From positions 930,001 through 994,000 of the forward strand of contig NC_011726.1 of assembly GCF_000021805.1 (NCBI RefSeq): a stretch of DNA of 64,000 bases, read 5' to 3'. Every line of letters starts with the position of its first letter. Within the stretch, counting starts at the first letter, position 1. Shown piece by piece: positions 17,713 through 27,188 of the stretch. The translations under genes were made by a program, and so were the position numbers. This DNA comes from Rippkaea orientalis PCC 8801. GTDB lineage: Bacteria; Cyanobacteriota; Cyanobacteriia; Cyanobacteriales; Microcystaceae. The notes under the pieces are model-generated. The model did no database searches, had not been told where the DNA came from, and was given only the letters and a program-made list of their open reading frames with translations.

Positions 17713-17865
17713 GGTAGTTAGACCAAAACCAGAGATTTTTCCCTCGACAGGCTATCAAAAATTGTCGTAAGCTAGAGAATAGCGTAGCGTAGCAAAGTCA
17801 GTATTTGTTGTGTTGTATCCTAGACAACAAACCTAAAATAGAAATTATCCATAAGTTTTAAGACG

Positions 17866-19734
17866 GTGTACCCTGTGGTTTCTTCAATTGAGAAAATAAC
17901 ATCATCCTTACCTGCCACTCCCCAACGCCGAACAGGAGCCTTTGCTTTAATGGACAGCCTGGTACGCCACGGCGTTAAGCATATCTTTGGCTATCCTGGG
18001 GGAGCAATTCTGCCGATTTACGATGAATTGTACCGTTCTGAAGCCAGGGGAGAGCTACAACATTTCCTGGTCAGACACGAACAAGCAGCCGCCCATGCTG
18101 CCGATGGGTATGCTCGTGCAACAGGAAAAGTCGGGGTTTGTTTCGGAACGTCCGGACCTGGAGCAACCAACCTAGTGACGGGCATTGCTACCGCACACAT
18201 GGACTCTATCCCCATGGTGATTATTACCGGCCAGGTGGGACGTTCAGCCATCGGTAGCGATGCCTTCCAAGAAACCGATATTTTTGGCATTACCCTGCCC
18301 TTAGTGAAACATTCCTACGTCGTCCGTCAAGCGCAAGACATGGCACGAATTGTCGCCGAAGCCTTCCATATCGCCAGTACGGGACGGCCAGGCCCTGTCT
18401 TAATCGATATTCCCAAGGACGTTGGGCTCGAAGAATGTGATTATGTCCCCGTTGAACCCGGAGACGTAAATTTACCCGGCTATCGTCCCACCGTCAAAGG
18501 AAACCCCCGTCAGATTAATGCAGCTTTGCACCTGATCGAAGAATCCTACCGTCCCTTACTCTATATTGGAGGAGGCGCGATCGCAGCCAATGCCCATGCC
18601 CAAGTACAAGAATTAGCCGAACGGTTCCAAATTCCCGTCACAACAACCTTAATGGGGATTGGTGCTTTTGATGAACACCATCCCCTCTCCGTAGCAATGC
18701 TAGGGATGCACGGAACCGCCTATGCTAACTTTGCGGTCAGTGAATGTGACCTATTAATCGCCGTGGGAGCCAGATTTGATGATCGGGTGACGGGGAAACT
18801 CGATGAATTTGCCTCCCATGCTAAGGTCATTCATATTGATATCGACCCCGCCGAAGTGGGCAAAAACCGTACCCCTGACGTTCCCATTGTGGGAGATGTA
18901 CGGCGCGTTCTCGAACAATTGCTACAACGGGCTAGAGAAATTGACTGTCCCACCCACGCGGAAAAAACCCAACCTTGGTTATCGCGTATTAATCGTTGGC
19001 GCGAACAATATCCCCTGGTTATCCCCCATTATGACCATAGTATCTCCCCCCAAGAGGTCATCGCAGAAGTGGGTCGTCAAGCTCCCCATGCCTACTACAG
19101 CACCGATGTCGGACAACATCAAATGTGGGCTGCCCAGTTTTTAAACAATGGCCCCCGTCGCTGGATTTCCAGTGGTGGACTCGGAACCATGGGCTATGGT
19201 ATGCCCGCAGCCCTAGGAGCTAAGGTCGCTGTTCCCGATCAAGAGGTCATCTGTATTAGTGGCGATGCCAGCTTCCAAATGAATTTACAAGAGTTGGCGA
19301 CATTAGCACAATATGGAATAAATGTCAAGACTGTTATTGTGAATAATGGTTGGCAAGGGATGGTGCGTCAGTGGCAACAAGCCTTCTATGGTGAACGCTA
19401 CTCATCTTCTAATATGCAAGCCGGAATGCCCGATTTTGAACTCCTCGCTCAAGCCTTTGGGGTCAAAGGGATCACCGTTCGGGAACATTCGGAGTTGTCA
19501 GGGGCTATTGCTGAAATGTTAGCCCATCCAGGGCCAGTGCTGATGGATGTCCATGTTACCCGCGATGAAAACTGTTATCCTATGGTAGCTCCAGGTAAGA
19601 GCAACGCTCAGATGATCGGGTTGCCAGAGCGCAAAAGTTTAGGAGAGGCGATCGAGCTTATCTACTGTACCCATTGCGGTGCAAAAAACCCCACAACTAA
19701 CCATTTTTGCCCTGAGTGCGGGACGAAGCTTTAA
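17866..19734 (+). CDS. ilvB: acetolactate synthase large (catalytic) subunit with C-terminal zinc ribbon
   Basis: A 622-aa ThDP enzyme condensing pyruvate (or pyruvate + 2-oxobutyrate) in branched-chain amino-acid synthesis. The N-terminal [14 protein letters not shown], the catalytic Glu in [13 protein letters not shown], and the ThDP/Mg motif [14 protein letters not shown] near 464 are intact. After the normal end, residues 601-618 form a C-x2-C-x10-C-x2-C zinc ribbon (CTHC...CPEC). This is not part of the canonical enzyme. The start is GTG at 17866; a second GTG at 17875 is possible. No regulatory subunit gene is adjacent. A terminator follows. Confidence 0.93.
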   Translation: MYPVVSSIEKITSSLPATPQRRTGAFALMDSLVRHGVKHIFGYPGGAILPIYDELYRSEARGELQHFLVRHEQAAAHAADGYARATGKVGVCFGTSGPGATNLVTGIATAHMDSIPMVIITGQVGRSAIGSDAFQETDIFGITLPLVKHSYVVRQAQDMARIVAEAFHIASTGRPGPVLIDIPKDVGLEECDYVPVEPGDVNLPGYRPTVKGNPRQINAALHLIEESYRPLLYIGGGAIAANAHAQVQELAERFQIPVTTTLMGIGAFDEHHPLSVAMLGMHGTAYANFAVSECDLLIAVGARFDDRVTGKLDEFASHAKVIHIDIDPAEVGKNRTPDVPIVGDVRRVLEQLLQRAREIDCPTHAEKTQPWLSRINRWREQYPLVIPHYDHSISPQEVIAEVGRQAPHAYYSTDVGQHQMWAAQFLNNGPRRWISSGGLGTMGYGMPAALGAKVAVPDQEVICISGDASFQMNLQELATLAQYGINVKTVIVNNGWQGMVRQWQQAFYGERYSSSNMQAGMPDFELLAQAFGVKGITVREHSELSGAIAEMLAHPGPVLMDVHVTRDENCYPMVAPGKSNAQMIGLPERKSLGEAIELIYCTHCGAKNPTTNHFCPECGTKL

Positions 19735-19801
19735 GTCAGGAGATTGTTGATTAACGCTACTGAAATTGACAATCTTTTGATAAAGTTGATCGGCATTTTG
19801 A

Positions 19802-19832
19802 CCCTATCCTAATTATCAGGAGAGGGTTTTTT
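19802..19832 (+). terminator. rho-independent terminator of ilvB
   Basis: CCCTATCCT and AGGAGAGGG form a 9-bp stem with one mismatch around AATTATC and are followed by TTTTTT. The structure is 68 bp after the ilvB stop. Confidence 0.75.
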
Positions 19833-19840
19833 CATGGAAT

Positions 19841-21292
19841 CTACTCCAAAAACGTCTTGACAGTGCCATTAGGAATCAACACTAAGCGAATGGTTTGATC
19901 ACCCTCAACAGTCAGCTTAGAAACAAAGGATGAACCAGGGTTAGGAATGCCCGTCTGGGGATAATAAAGCGTCGCTGCTTTTCCTAGGGGAACCGCCTGT
20001 TTAAGAGAACCATCCGGTTGAACAATCAACCGATATTCAAGGGTTTGGCTCAAATCTTGGGGCGGTTGCCAACGGGCTTGAAAATACTGCCTTGCTTCTG
20101 CCACTTGGGGAATGGTATCGAGTAAACTTGTTTCCGGAGCCGGTTTAGCCCTGGTTAAGGGGTTACGAATCGGGGTTTCTGGGAGACTCTCTTGGATAGG
20201 GGATGGCACGTCAAAGGACTGAGCTCGCAGGGGGGGAGGAGCCGGAATGGGACGAATGGCACCAATGCGACTAGCTACCGTTGTCGAGGTAGGAGCCATG
20301 ATCATCGCAGTTCCAGGGACAGGAAGACTGATGAGATCTTGAGGCGGCGGCGCGTTAGGAACGCTATTATTTTGCGCTGTAGCGGGTTGTGAAGGAGCCG
20401 GAGGAACCACTGGAGGCGGGGGTAACTCTCTGAGTGTGGGTGCTTGAATTTCAGCCGAAGGGTTACGCGGAGGTGGGGTGGCCTCGCCAATTTTTTCGGG
20501 TGGCGGCAAGGGATCTTTCGTGGCTAACACGGGAGCTAAAGAAGGTCTCGGCATAGGTCCTTTAGGGGGTGGGGGTACAGGGGGTAACACATCAAGAAAA
20601 CCTCCTTCTTCTTCGATCGCATCGGGTTGAGAACTAAGAGAGTCTCCCTTGGCGTTTATGCTCTGAAACCATCTTAATCCGACAGTGGGAATAGCGATCG
20701 CTAATAAAGTCACTGCTACCGCACCACTCCAGATCCAAACCCCTTTCACTTTAGCCACCTTTTGGGGAGAGGAGAGAACAGCGACATCCTGATGGTATTC
20801 TTCTAGGGCGTTCACCAGATCAAAGAGTTGGGAGGCACTTAGGTTAACGGTGTTATGGGTGGCTTGATCCTCTAAAGAGCCCAATCTCAACTCATGGGAT
20901 AAAAAACCCTTGGGGTATAATGTGGGCGGTAAACTGACTGAATTTTCGCTATCTGTGACAGTTTTGGGTAGGGAAGAGAGGGCAACGAGACAAGCTGCTT
21001 CTTCAGTCGATGAAGAGTGAGTAACCGTTAAGCAATTAACGGTTTGATGGAGTAGGTTTTGGACATAGGAACACACCACATCGGATAATAATTCGAGTTG
21101 AGGAAGTTCCCCTTGTAAGGTGACTTGTTGATCTTCTAGCAGTCTGGGATCATCGAATCTTAAGACAAAGTTTAAATCCTTTAGGGTCGCTTGTTCCCGC
21201 CAACGGGAGAGGGGGGAGCGTTTGTCCCACAGTTCTAGGGTGCAGGTGGGAGGGGTGTAACGGCGAATAGGGGCATTATTAAAGGGATTCAT
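19841..21292 (-). CDS. DUF4335 protein: single-pass membrane protein with proline-rich linker
   Basis: A 483-aa cyanobacterial protein. The N-terminal domain (about 1-165) begins with the IRRYTPPTCTLELW motif typical of DUF4335. A single transmembrane segment lies at about 187-206. A long Pro-rich linker (about 225-400) follows, then a small C-terminal domain that ends in a TonB-like arrangement of strands (EYRLIVQPDGSLKQ, LVLIPNG). The layout suggests a cytoplasmic head, a membrane anchor and a periplasm-spanning arm. DUF3038 lies 36 bp upstream on the same strand and the pair is conserved as neighbours in cyanobacteria. Its biochemical role is unknown. Confidence 0.75.
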   Translation of the reverse strand: MNPFNNAPIRRYTPPTCTLELWDKRSPLSRWREQATLKDLNFVLRFDDPRLLEDQQVTLQGELPQLELLSDVVCSYVQNLLHQTVNCLTVTHSSSTEEAACLVALSSLPKTVTDSENSVSLPPTLYPKGFLSHELRLGSLEDQATHNTVNLSASQLFDLVNALEEYHQDVAVLSSPQKVAKVKGVWIWSGAVAVTLLAIAIPTVGLRWFQSINAKGDSLSSQPDAIEEEGGFLDVLPPVPPPPKGPMPRPSLAPVLATKDPLPPPEKIGEATPPPRNPSAEIQAPTLRELPPPPVVPPAPSQPATAQNNSVPNAPPPQDLISLPVPGTAMIMAPTSTTVASRIGAIRPIPAPPPLRAQSFDVPSPIQESLPETPIRNPLTRAKPAPETSLLDTIPQVAEARQYFQARWQPPQDLSQTLEYRLIVQPDGSLKQAVPLGKAATLYYPQTGIPNPGSSFVSKLTVEGDQTIRLVLIPNGTVKTFLE

Positions 21293-21328
21293 CTGGTAAG
21301 CGTCGATTTTATCTAGGTTTAAGCATAG

Positions 21329-21943
21329 TTATCGGGAATAGTCTAGCATCGCTAACCATAGGCGGCGATGTCCATCGGGGGTGCTGTAAAAGAGTAAATC
21401 TACTAGCAGTTTAAAGGCTAATTTTGCTAGTTGTTCAGTGGATAAGGATGAACTTTCTGTCGTTCCTCCTTGATACAGATGATTAAAACTCTCACAATAT
21501 TCCTGTAGTAAGCCAATTCTTAGGGGATCTTTATTTTGAGTCATCATCTGTTCGAGTAATGTTACCGCACGACGGATTAATTCTTGGTTTTGTTGACACA
21601 GATGACAGAGGATAATAATCTGCGATCGCGCTTCTTCTATGGTTAAAGGGGTAGGGGTTTCCTCGGTTGGGCTAATTCCTGATAACTGTCGTTGTTGCCA
21701 GAGTTGCCACTTTTGTACTTTGATGATGTTTAATCCAAGATCTTGCGCCACTGAAACAAGATCGCTGGAGTTAATTTTAGTTAATGCTTCTAATCCTAGC
21801 AAAACTAGGTCTAAATGGGTTTTAATTTTGTCTAATTGCTCTGAATTGGGAACATTGGACAGGGATAAATCTTCCCAATTGCTTACGGGGGATAGGGTTT
21901 CTGTTGTCAGAGACATAGATGGGAGGTTAGTTTTGCTGATCAA
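21329..21943 (-). CDS. DUF3038 protein, partner of DUF4335
   Basis: A 204-aa soluble, helical protein. The central region (LDLVLLGLEALTKINSSDL near residue 46, VQKWQLWQQRQ near 75) matches DUF3038. It is the first gene of a two-gene minus-strand unit with the DUF4335 membrane protein. Repeated co-location of these families suggests a common complex, but no activity is known. The first ATG is used; a second at residue 10 is possible. Confidence 0.75.
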   Translation of the reverse strand: MISKTNLPSMSLTTETLSPVSNWEDLSLSNVPNSEQLDKIKTHLDLVLLGLEALTKINSSDLVSVAQDLGLNIIKVQKWQLWQQRQLSGISPTEETPTPLTIEEARSQIIILCHLCQQNQELIRRAVTLLEQMMTQNKDPLRIGLLQEYCESFNHLYQGGTTESSSLSTEQLAKLAFKLLVDLLFYSTPDGHRRLWLAMLDYSR

Positions 21944-22064
21944 TAACCCCCATATTTTAAACTAATTGATTTCAAAGCGTAATCGTCTGATGCGTTGGGA
22001 GCCTATCCTACTATTCTATAGACTAAAATAGTTGTATGCGGGAACTTCTTCTAAAACTAAACTG

Positions 22065-22096
22065 AATAAAAACAGGAGATATTTCTATCTCCTGTT
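22065..22096 (-). terminator. rho-independent terminator of the 22128-22628 gene
   Basis: A perfect 11-bp stem (AACAGGAGATA / TATCTCCTGTT, loop TTTC). Read on the minus strand, it is followed by TTTATTC. It is 31 bp beyond the stop of the minus-strand gene. Confidence 0.8.
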
Positions 22097-22127
22097 TCCT
22101 CAAAGATAAAAGTTTTACTGATAACTG

Positions 22128-22628
22128 TTAAAGAACTTTATGGGTATGGGAATGCTGTTTAACATTATCTTCAGTGCGTACAACATTAACCGCATTCAAA
22201 ACCCGTTTTCTGTCTAAAGAATAATTAAAATCATTCCGTACAGTCCCTAACGGAATATGAGAGGTTGCTTCGGGACGACTCTTGTAAGTCCTGACGGTTG
22301 CAGCAACTCGTTCAGAAAAATTATCACAAAACTGTGCATTTTCAGGAAATTCCACCAGTTTACGAGGTTTTTCTCCGGTTAATACTTCCCCAACGGTTTT
22401 AGCACAAGCCAATTGATAGGAAGTCGGGATACCCTTAATAATAGCTTCTAAGGCGGCTGAAGCGATCGGTTCTATGACTTGAACTTCAAAAAATTCCCCA
22501 TCTTCTTTAAGGTAGCAGGTGGCTAACCCAAAAACGCAATAGTCATCTGTCGCAATGTCGGGTGCATTCGGAAGTAAGGTTGCAGTTGCCATACGCTTGA
22601 TTGTGGAATCCTTATAATTAATAGTCAT
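22128..22628 (-). CDS. conserved hypothetical cyanobacterial protein
   Basis: A 166-aa protein with no motif that I can assign to an activity. A second Met at residue 13 (MATATLLPNAPDIATDDYC) begins a segment that looks more like a typical protein start, so the true product may be 154 aa (start at 22592). Neither start has a convincing Shine-Dalgarno. The body is mixed alpha/beta without membrane segments, with a His-rich end (KQHSHTHKVL). It is monocistronic, bounded by its own terminator downstream. Function unknown. Confidence 0.6.
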   Translation of the reverse strand: MTINYKDSTIKRMATATLLPNAPDIATDDYCVFGLATCYLKEDGEFFEVQVIEPIASAALEAIIKGIPTSYQLACAKTVGEVLTGEKPRKLVEFPENAQFCDNFSERVAATVRTYKSRPEATSHIPLGTVRNDFNYSLDRKRVLNAVNVVRTEDNVKQHSHTHKVL

Positions 22629-22722
22629 TCAAGACTCTATAACGATCTTACCAGCGACAGACACAAATGTTTTAGTAATTTTCTTAAGAGTAACCAAAGT
22701 TAATGCAAAAAGATTAAAAATA

Positions 22723-25700
22723 CTAAGTTCTAATACTATAATCCTCTTGATCAAAAGTCAGGTTAGGATTATAACAAGGGTCATGTTCTATTAACACTTT
22801 CCACTGAGTTTGAAAATATTTACCTTCACAAAATAGTCGTGCTTTTTTGAAATTATTCAAGCTGTCATAACCTCGACTCTTCGATTCATAATGATAGAGA
22901 ACAACATGGGGTAAATAGATATTTCGATACCCCTTATCAATCATCTTAAAACAGAGATCAATATCATTATAATTGACCGCAAGTGTTTCATCAAACCCTC
23001 CAATTTCTTCAAAAACATCTCGCCGACACATTAAACAAGCACCCGTAACAGCCGAATAATTCGTAATAGTATTGAGTTGATTAAAATAACCTGGAGAACG
23101 GAACGGAAAGCGTTTATGACTGTGTCCACACGAGTAAAAAATACCTCCTATGACACCCGCGTGTTGGATAGTATCATCAGGGAATAATAATAATGCACCG
23201 ACAGCACCGATGGAAGGACGTTGTGCTTGTTCAACTAACGCTTCAATCCAATCAGGGGTAATTACTTCGATGTCATTATTGAGAAAAAGTAGGTATTTTC
23301 CTTGAGAATGCTGAACCGCAAAATTATTAATTTGTGAATAATTAAAAGGAATTTTTAAGGGAAAAACTTTTAACTTTTCAGGTTCTTTTTCTTGCCATTG
23401 TTTCATGACTTCTAGAGATCGTTCTTCCGTACTACCATTATCAATGAGAATGATCTCAAAGTTGGGATAGGTGGATTGTTCAAAAATTGATTTTAAACAT
23501 TGATTTAGGGTATCTCCTAAGTCCTTTGTCGGGATGATAATACTGACTAAATCATCAGTTTTTAGTTCATAACGAATATGATAGTTTCCTAAACAATAGG
23601 GTACATCCGTAACAGTTCCTGGTTCTCCTCGTCTTTCAATCGCTTCAGAAAGCGCTTTTTTAGCCGTCATCACTGCATAATTTTTACTATCAATATTAGT
23701 AGACGTTGACTGAGCATGAATCCGCCAATGGTAGAGAACATTAGGAATATGAAATATTTTATCGGTTTTTTCGGTTAATCTCAACACTAAATCATAGTCC
23801 TGACTTCCTTCGTATCCGACGCGAAATGCACCTATTTGTTCAACCAAAGAACGACGATAAACCCCTAAATGACAGGTATACATTTTCGATAAAAAAGAAT
23901 CAGGACACCAATCAGGTTTAAAAAAGGGATCACTTAAATAACCTTGTTCATCAATTTTATCTTCATCTGAATAAATCATATCAGCATCGGCATGATCATT
24001 GAGCATAGAAACGACGTGATATAACGCATGGGGGGTCAAAACATCATCGTGATCAAGCAGTGCAATAAATTCTCCCATTGCTATTTCAAACGCTGAATTA
24101 GACGCTTCAGCAATATGACCATTTTCTTGACGAAAAACTACTTTAATGCGTGTATCTTCAGCAGCATAATCTGCTAAAATCTCGTAAACTTGGGGGTTAG
24201 TTGACGCATCATCAGCAATACACAGTTGCCAATTTTGATAAACTTGATTGAGGACTGAATTAATAGCCGTTTTTAGATAAGCTATCTTAGGATTAAAAAC
24301 AGGCATAATGATACTAATTAAAGGCTGATATTCTAATTTTTGAATCTGTTCAGCCATTGTGTTGAGATCCTCACTCGTAGGATAATTAAAACTCAACCAA
24401 GTTTGATAGTTAGGATCTAAACTTTTGGGAATTTCCTCTGATACAATCGGTTCAGCTCGTAATTTAAAAGACGGTAATTCAATGGTAGAACAAGGAAAAG
24501 GATGGCGATTTTCTTCTAATCCAATGGTTAAGTAGTGTAGTAAAGGATTGATCCCTAATTCAACAACATCGGGATACTGTTCTAGATAATAAGTCGTATC
24601 AAATAAAGGATGGGGTTTATTTCCTTTTTTTGCCCCTATCATAATATAATGAGCCAGGGGATTCATTCCTAATTGAGTTACTTCAGGATATTGCTCTAGG
24701 TAGAAAGACGTATCAAAAAGTGGGTTAGGATCTTTTCCTTGGGATGCACCGATATCTAGATAGTGACCAAGAGGATCAACATTAGATAATTTAACGTCAG
24801 GATTTTGTTGCCAATAATACCCTGTATCAAATAAACCACTTTTGCTAATTATCTGGGCTATTCTCCATCTTCTTAGCTTTTGAGGAAATTGAAAAGTGAT
24901 GATCCAATAGACTAATTTAAAGAGTTTTGTCAAAACTAAAACGCTAAATTGATAGAAAAAATTCGAGGTTTTTTTGAAAACAGAAAAAACTGATTGATTG
25001 AAGTTAAAATTACCACTGTGTTGAAAACCAGAACTATTTTCTAAGGCTTGAACCTGCGATCGCAACGTTTCTACTTCTTGCGCTTTCAACCGTAGCATTT
25101 CGATTTCTTGAGAGAGACTAAGATAAGCATTTAAGGTTTGATTAATTTGCTTAATCCAAGCTGAGGTATGGGATTTCAGACGAGATCCTTGAGCAATTTC
25201 TAAGAAAAAAGATTCTAATTTATTAATAGAAGTATCCCATTTCATTTGTTGTGATGTCTGTTGTCCATTTTTTTGCAATTGACGATATAAATCCCGATCA
25301 TCAATCAACCTTTGTATAGCTTTTCTGGCTAATTCAATTTCTCCATTGGGGACAACTAAAGCATTATATTCATTAACAATATATTCATCATAACCCGTGA
25401 CATCACTGACCACACAAACACCACCACAAGCCATCATTTCTAGTGGCGGACCAAAGAACCCTTCTACACTACTCAATTTCAACAAAATATCACAACTAGA
25501 GTAAATCGATTTCATTTCATTAAAGGGAACTTGATAAAAAAATCGATCAATTTTCCAATCCGAACAAGGTTTACCTTGATTAGAAACACACCAGACTTCA
25601 CAATCAAAATAAGAACAAACTTCTAAAGCTTCTTTAATTCGTTTAAAAGGAGTATTAATTGAGCCTTCGACTAAAATTCTATACTTATCTTTTGGTTTGG

Positions 25701-26181
25701 GAATGATGGGATCAACCCGATGAATAATCGTCGGATCAAATCCGTTAGGAATATAACAAGCAGATTTTCCAAAATTCAGATTTAACCACTCAACAATCCA
25801 GCGAGCTTCGGTCATAAAATGGATATTAGAAAAATAGGTTAAAGCGACTTGACTTTGATAGATAGGATTATCATAAAAACGAGTTTCATCGGATTGGACA
25901 AAATAAACCTTATGCTGTGCTGGAAAATTCAGAACAGGAATTAAGGTTGCCCAAAAAGTAGCTACACAAATATCAACATCTTCGGGAAATGCTTCAGGAT
26001 GAAAAACCGGTATATGACTATAGGGAAACCATTCAAAAGACTCAGGACTCGCGGGAGTATTTCGATCTAACAAACAGATAGAAATATCATATCCTCGTGC
26101 TTGCAATCGGGTAATGTGTTGCAAGACAACTATATGACCGCCACAGATTAAATTTGAAGGTAAAACATAGACAATTTTCAT
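22723..26181 (-). CDS. large multidomain glycosyltransferase: GT4 + three YYLEQYPDV repeats + two GT2 domains
   Basis: A 1152-aa polymerase-like enzyme. Residues 1-330 form a GT-B glycosyltransferase (GT4-like, with the E-G-F-F-G-P-P-L-E-M-M donor-binding stretch). Residues ~340-375 form a coiled coil. Three ~37-residue repeats at about 450-560 share FDT-x-YYLEQYPDV...NPL-x-HY...IG. Two GT-A (GT2) domains start near 619 (PLISIIMPVFN) and 875 (LVSIIIPTKD), each with a DxD-type acidic cluster (LLDHDDVLT; LFLNNDIEV). It probably builds a surface polysaccharide or O-antigen-like chain at the inner membrane. It overlaps the upstream epimerase by 4 bp (ATGA), so the two are co-translated. Confidence 0.85.
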   Translation of the reverse strand: MKIVYVLPSNLICGGHIVVLQHITRLQARGYDISICLLDRNTPASPESFEWFPYSHIPVFHPEAFPEDVDICVATFWATLIPVLNFPAQHKVYFVQSDETRFYDNPIYQSQVALTYFSNIHFMTEARWIVEWLNLNFGKSACYIPNGFDPTIIHRVDPIIPKPKDKYRILVEGSINTPFKRIKEALEVCSYFDCEVWCVSNQGKPCSDWKIDRFFYQVPFNEMKSIYSSCDILLKLSSVEGFFGPPLEMMACGGVCVVSDVTGYDEYIVNEYNALVVPNGEIELARKAIQRLIDDRDLYRQLQKNGQQTSQQMKWDTSINKLESFFLEIAQGSRLKSHTSAWIKQINQTLNAYLSLSQEIEMLRLKAQEVETLRSQVQALENSSGFQHSGNFNFNQSVFSVFKKTSNFFYQFSVLVLTKLFKLVYWIITFQFPQKLRRWRIAQIISKSGLFDTGYYWQQNPDVKLSNVDPLGHYLDIGASQGKDPNPLFDTSFYLEQYPEVTQLGMNPLAHYIMIGAKKGNKPHPLFDTTYYLEQYPDVVELGINPLLHYLTIGLEENRHPFPCSTIELPSFKLRAEPIVSEEIPKSLDPNYQTWLSFNYPTSEDLNTMAEQIQKLEYQPLISIIMPVFNPKIAYLKTAINSVLNQVYQNWQLCIADDASTNPQVYEILADYAAEDTRIKVVFRQENGHIAEASNSAFEIAMGEFIALLDHDDVLTPHALYHVVSMLNDHADADMIYSDEDKIDEQGYLSDPFFKPDWCPDSFLSKMYTCHLGVYRRSLVEQIGAFRVGYEGSQDYDLVLRLTEKTDKIFHIPNVLYHWRIHAQSTSTNIDSKNYAVMTAKKALSEAIERRGEPGTVTDVPYCLGNYHIRYELKTDDLVSIIIPTKDLGDTLNQCLKSIFEQSTYPNFEIILIDNGSTEERSLEVMKQWQEKEPEKLKVFPLKIPFNYSQINNFAVQHSQGKYLLFLNNDIEVITPDWIEALVEQAQRPSIGAVGALLLFPDDTIQHAGVIGGIFYSCGHSHKRFPFRSPGYFNQLNTITNYSAVTGACLMCRRDVFEEIGGFDETLAVNYNDIDLCFKMIDKGYRNIYLPHVVLYHYESKSRGYDSLNNFKKARLFCEGKYFQTQWKVLIEHDPCYNPNLTFDQEDYSIRT

Positions 26182-27143
26182 GAGCGTTTAATGGCATTAG
26201 TGGATGGTTTAAACAAACTAGACCTGACTAAATTTTTTAACCCTGATTTTAAATCAATGGTTGGACTAAAGCCTAATTTTTTTGTTGCTAAGGTGATATC
26301 TGAACACGAATGTTGAATATCTCCCGTCCGCGCGGAATGAAACTGTGGGGGAATCTCATAACCAACACTTTCAGCGATAATGTCCAATAATTCGCGTAAA
26401 TTGGTGCTAACGCCCGTTCCAATGTTAAAGACTCGATAGTGAGACAAGACCGACGCTTCTACTGAGGCGGCCAAAAAATTGGCCTTAGCCACATCCCGAA
26501 CATGGATAAAATCTCGACTTTGATAGCCATCCCCATAAATATGAGGGGTCTGATGGGTACGATAGGCCTCGATAAATCGAGGAATCACCGCCGCATAGTC
26601 AGAATCTGGTCTTTGCCGCTCACCATAAACGTTAAAATAACGAAGACACAGACTCGGCAACCCGTAGGCAGCATAAAAGCTCGATGCGAAGGCTTCGGCC
26701 GTTAACTTACTCGCCGCATAGGGAGACTTAGGCACAGGTAAATCGGTTTCTCTGACTGGGGGGGTATGACTATCCCCATAGACTGCACAACTCGAAGAAA
26801 TAATCACCCTAGAAACCTTGGATTGCACGGCAGCCCACAGAACATTTAACGTCCCTGTGTTGTTAATTTCATGGGCTAAGAGAGGGTTGTCTACCGATTG
26901 CGCGACGGAGGTGAGAGCAGCTAAATGAAACACCCAATCTACACCTTTCATTGCTTTGACTAATCCATCGAAATGACGAATATCATCTTGGATTAGTTCA
27001 ATCTCAGAAGCTATTGACCTTAAGTTCCCAGAACTCCCCGATGTTAGATTATCATAGACCTTGACAGAAATCCCTTTTTCTAATAGTTGTTCGACAAGGT
27101 GAGAGCCAATAAATCCTGCCCCACCAATAACAATGGCTTTCAA
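26178..27143 (-). CDS. NAD-dependent NDP-sugar epimerase/dehydratase (GalE-like)
   Basis: A 321-aa extended SDR enzyme with [10 protein letters not shown] at residues 7-16, the SSSCAVYG motif near 117 and YxxxK in PYAASK near 141. The form is that of UDP-glucose/UDP-glucuronate 4-epimerases; the substrate cannot be fixed from the sequence. Coupled by a 4-bp ATGA overlap to the following 1152-aa glycosyltransferase, it likely supplies that enzyme with its sugar nucleotide. Confidence 0.87.
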   Translation of the reverse strand: MKAIVIGGAGFIGSHLVEQLLEKGISVKVYDNLTSGSSGNLRSIASEIELIQDDIRHFDGLVKAMKGVDWVFHLAALTSVAQSVDNPLLAHEINNTGTLNVLWAAVQSKVSRVIISSSCAVYGDSHTPPVRETDLPVPKSPYAASKLTAEAFASSFYAAYGLPSLCLRYFNVYGERQRPDSDYAAVIPRFIEAYRTHQTPHIYGDGYQSRDFIHVRDVAKANFLAASVEASVLSHYRVFNIGTGVSTNLRELLDIIAESVGYEIPPQFHSARTGDIQHSCSDITLATKKLGFSPTIDLKSGLKNLVRSSLFKPSTNAIKRS

Positions 27144-27188
27144 TAGTATTCACCTCATGACTCAAGATTGCACGCTAATTTTTGATCT

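Noticed and set aside
18018..18290. 90-codon minus-strand frame inside ilvB
   Set aside because: It is antisense to a highly conserved enzyme and explained by codon structure.
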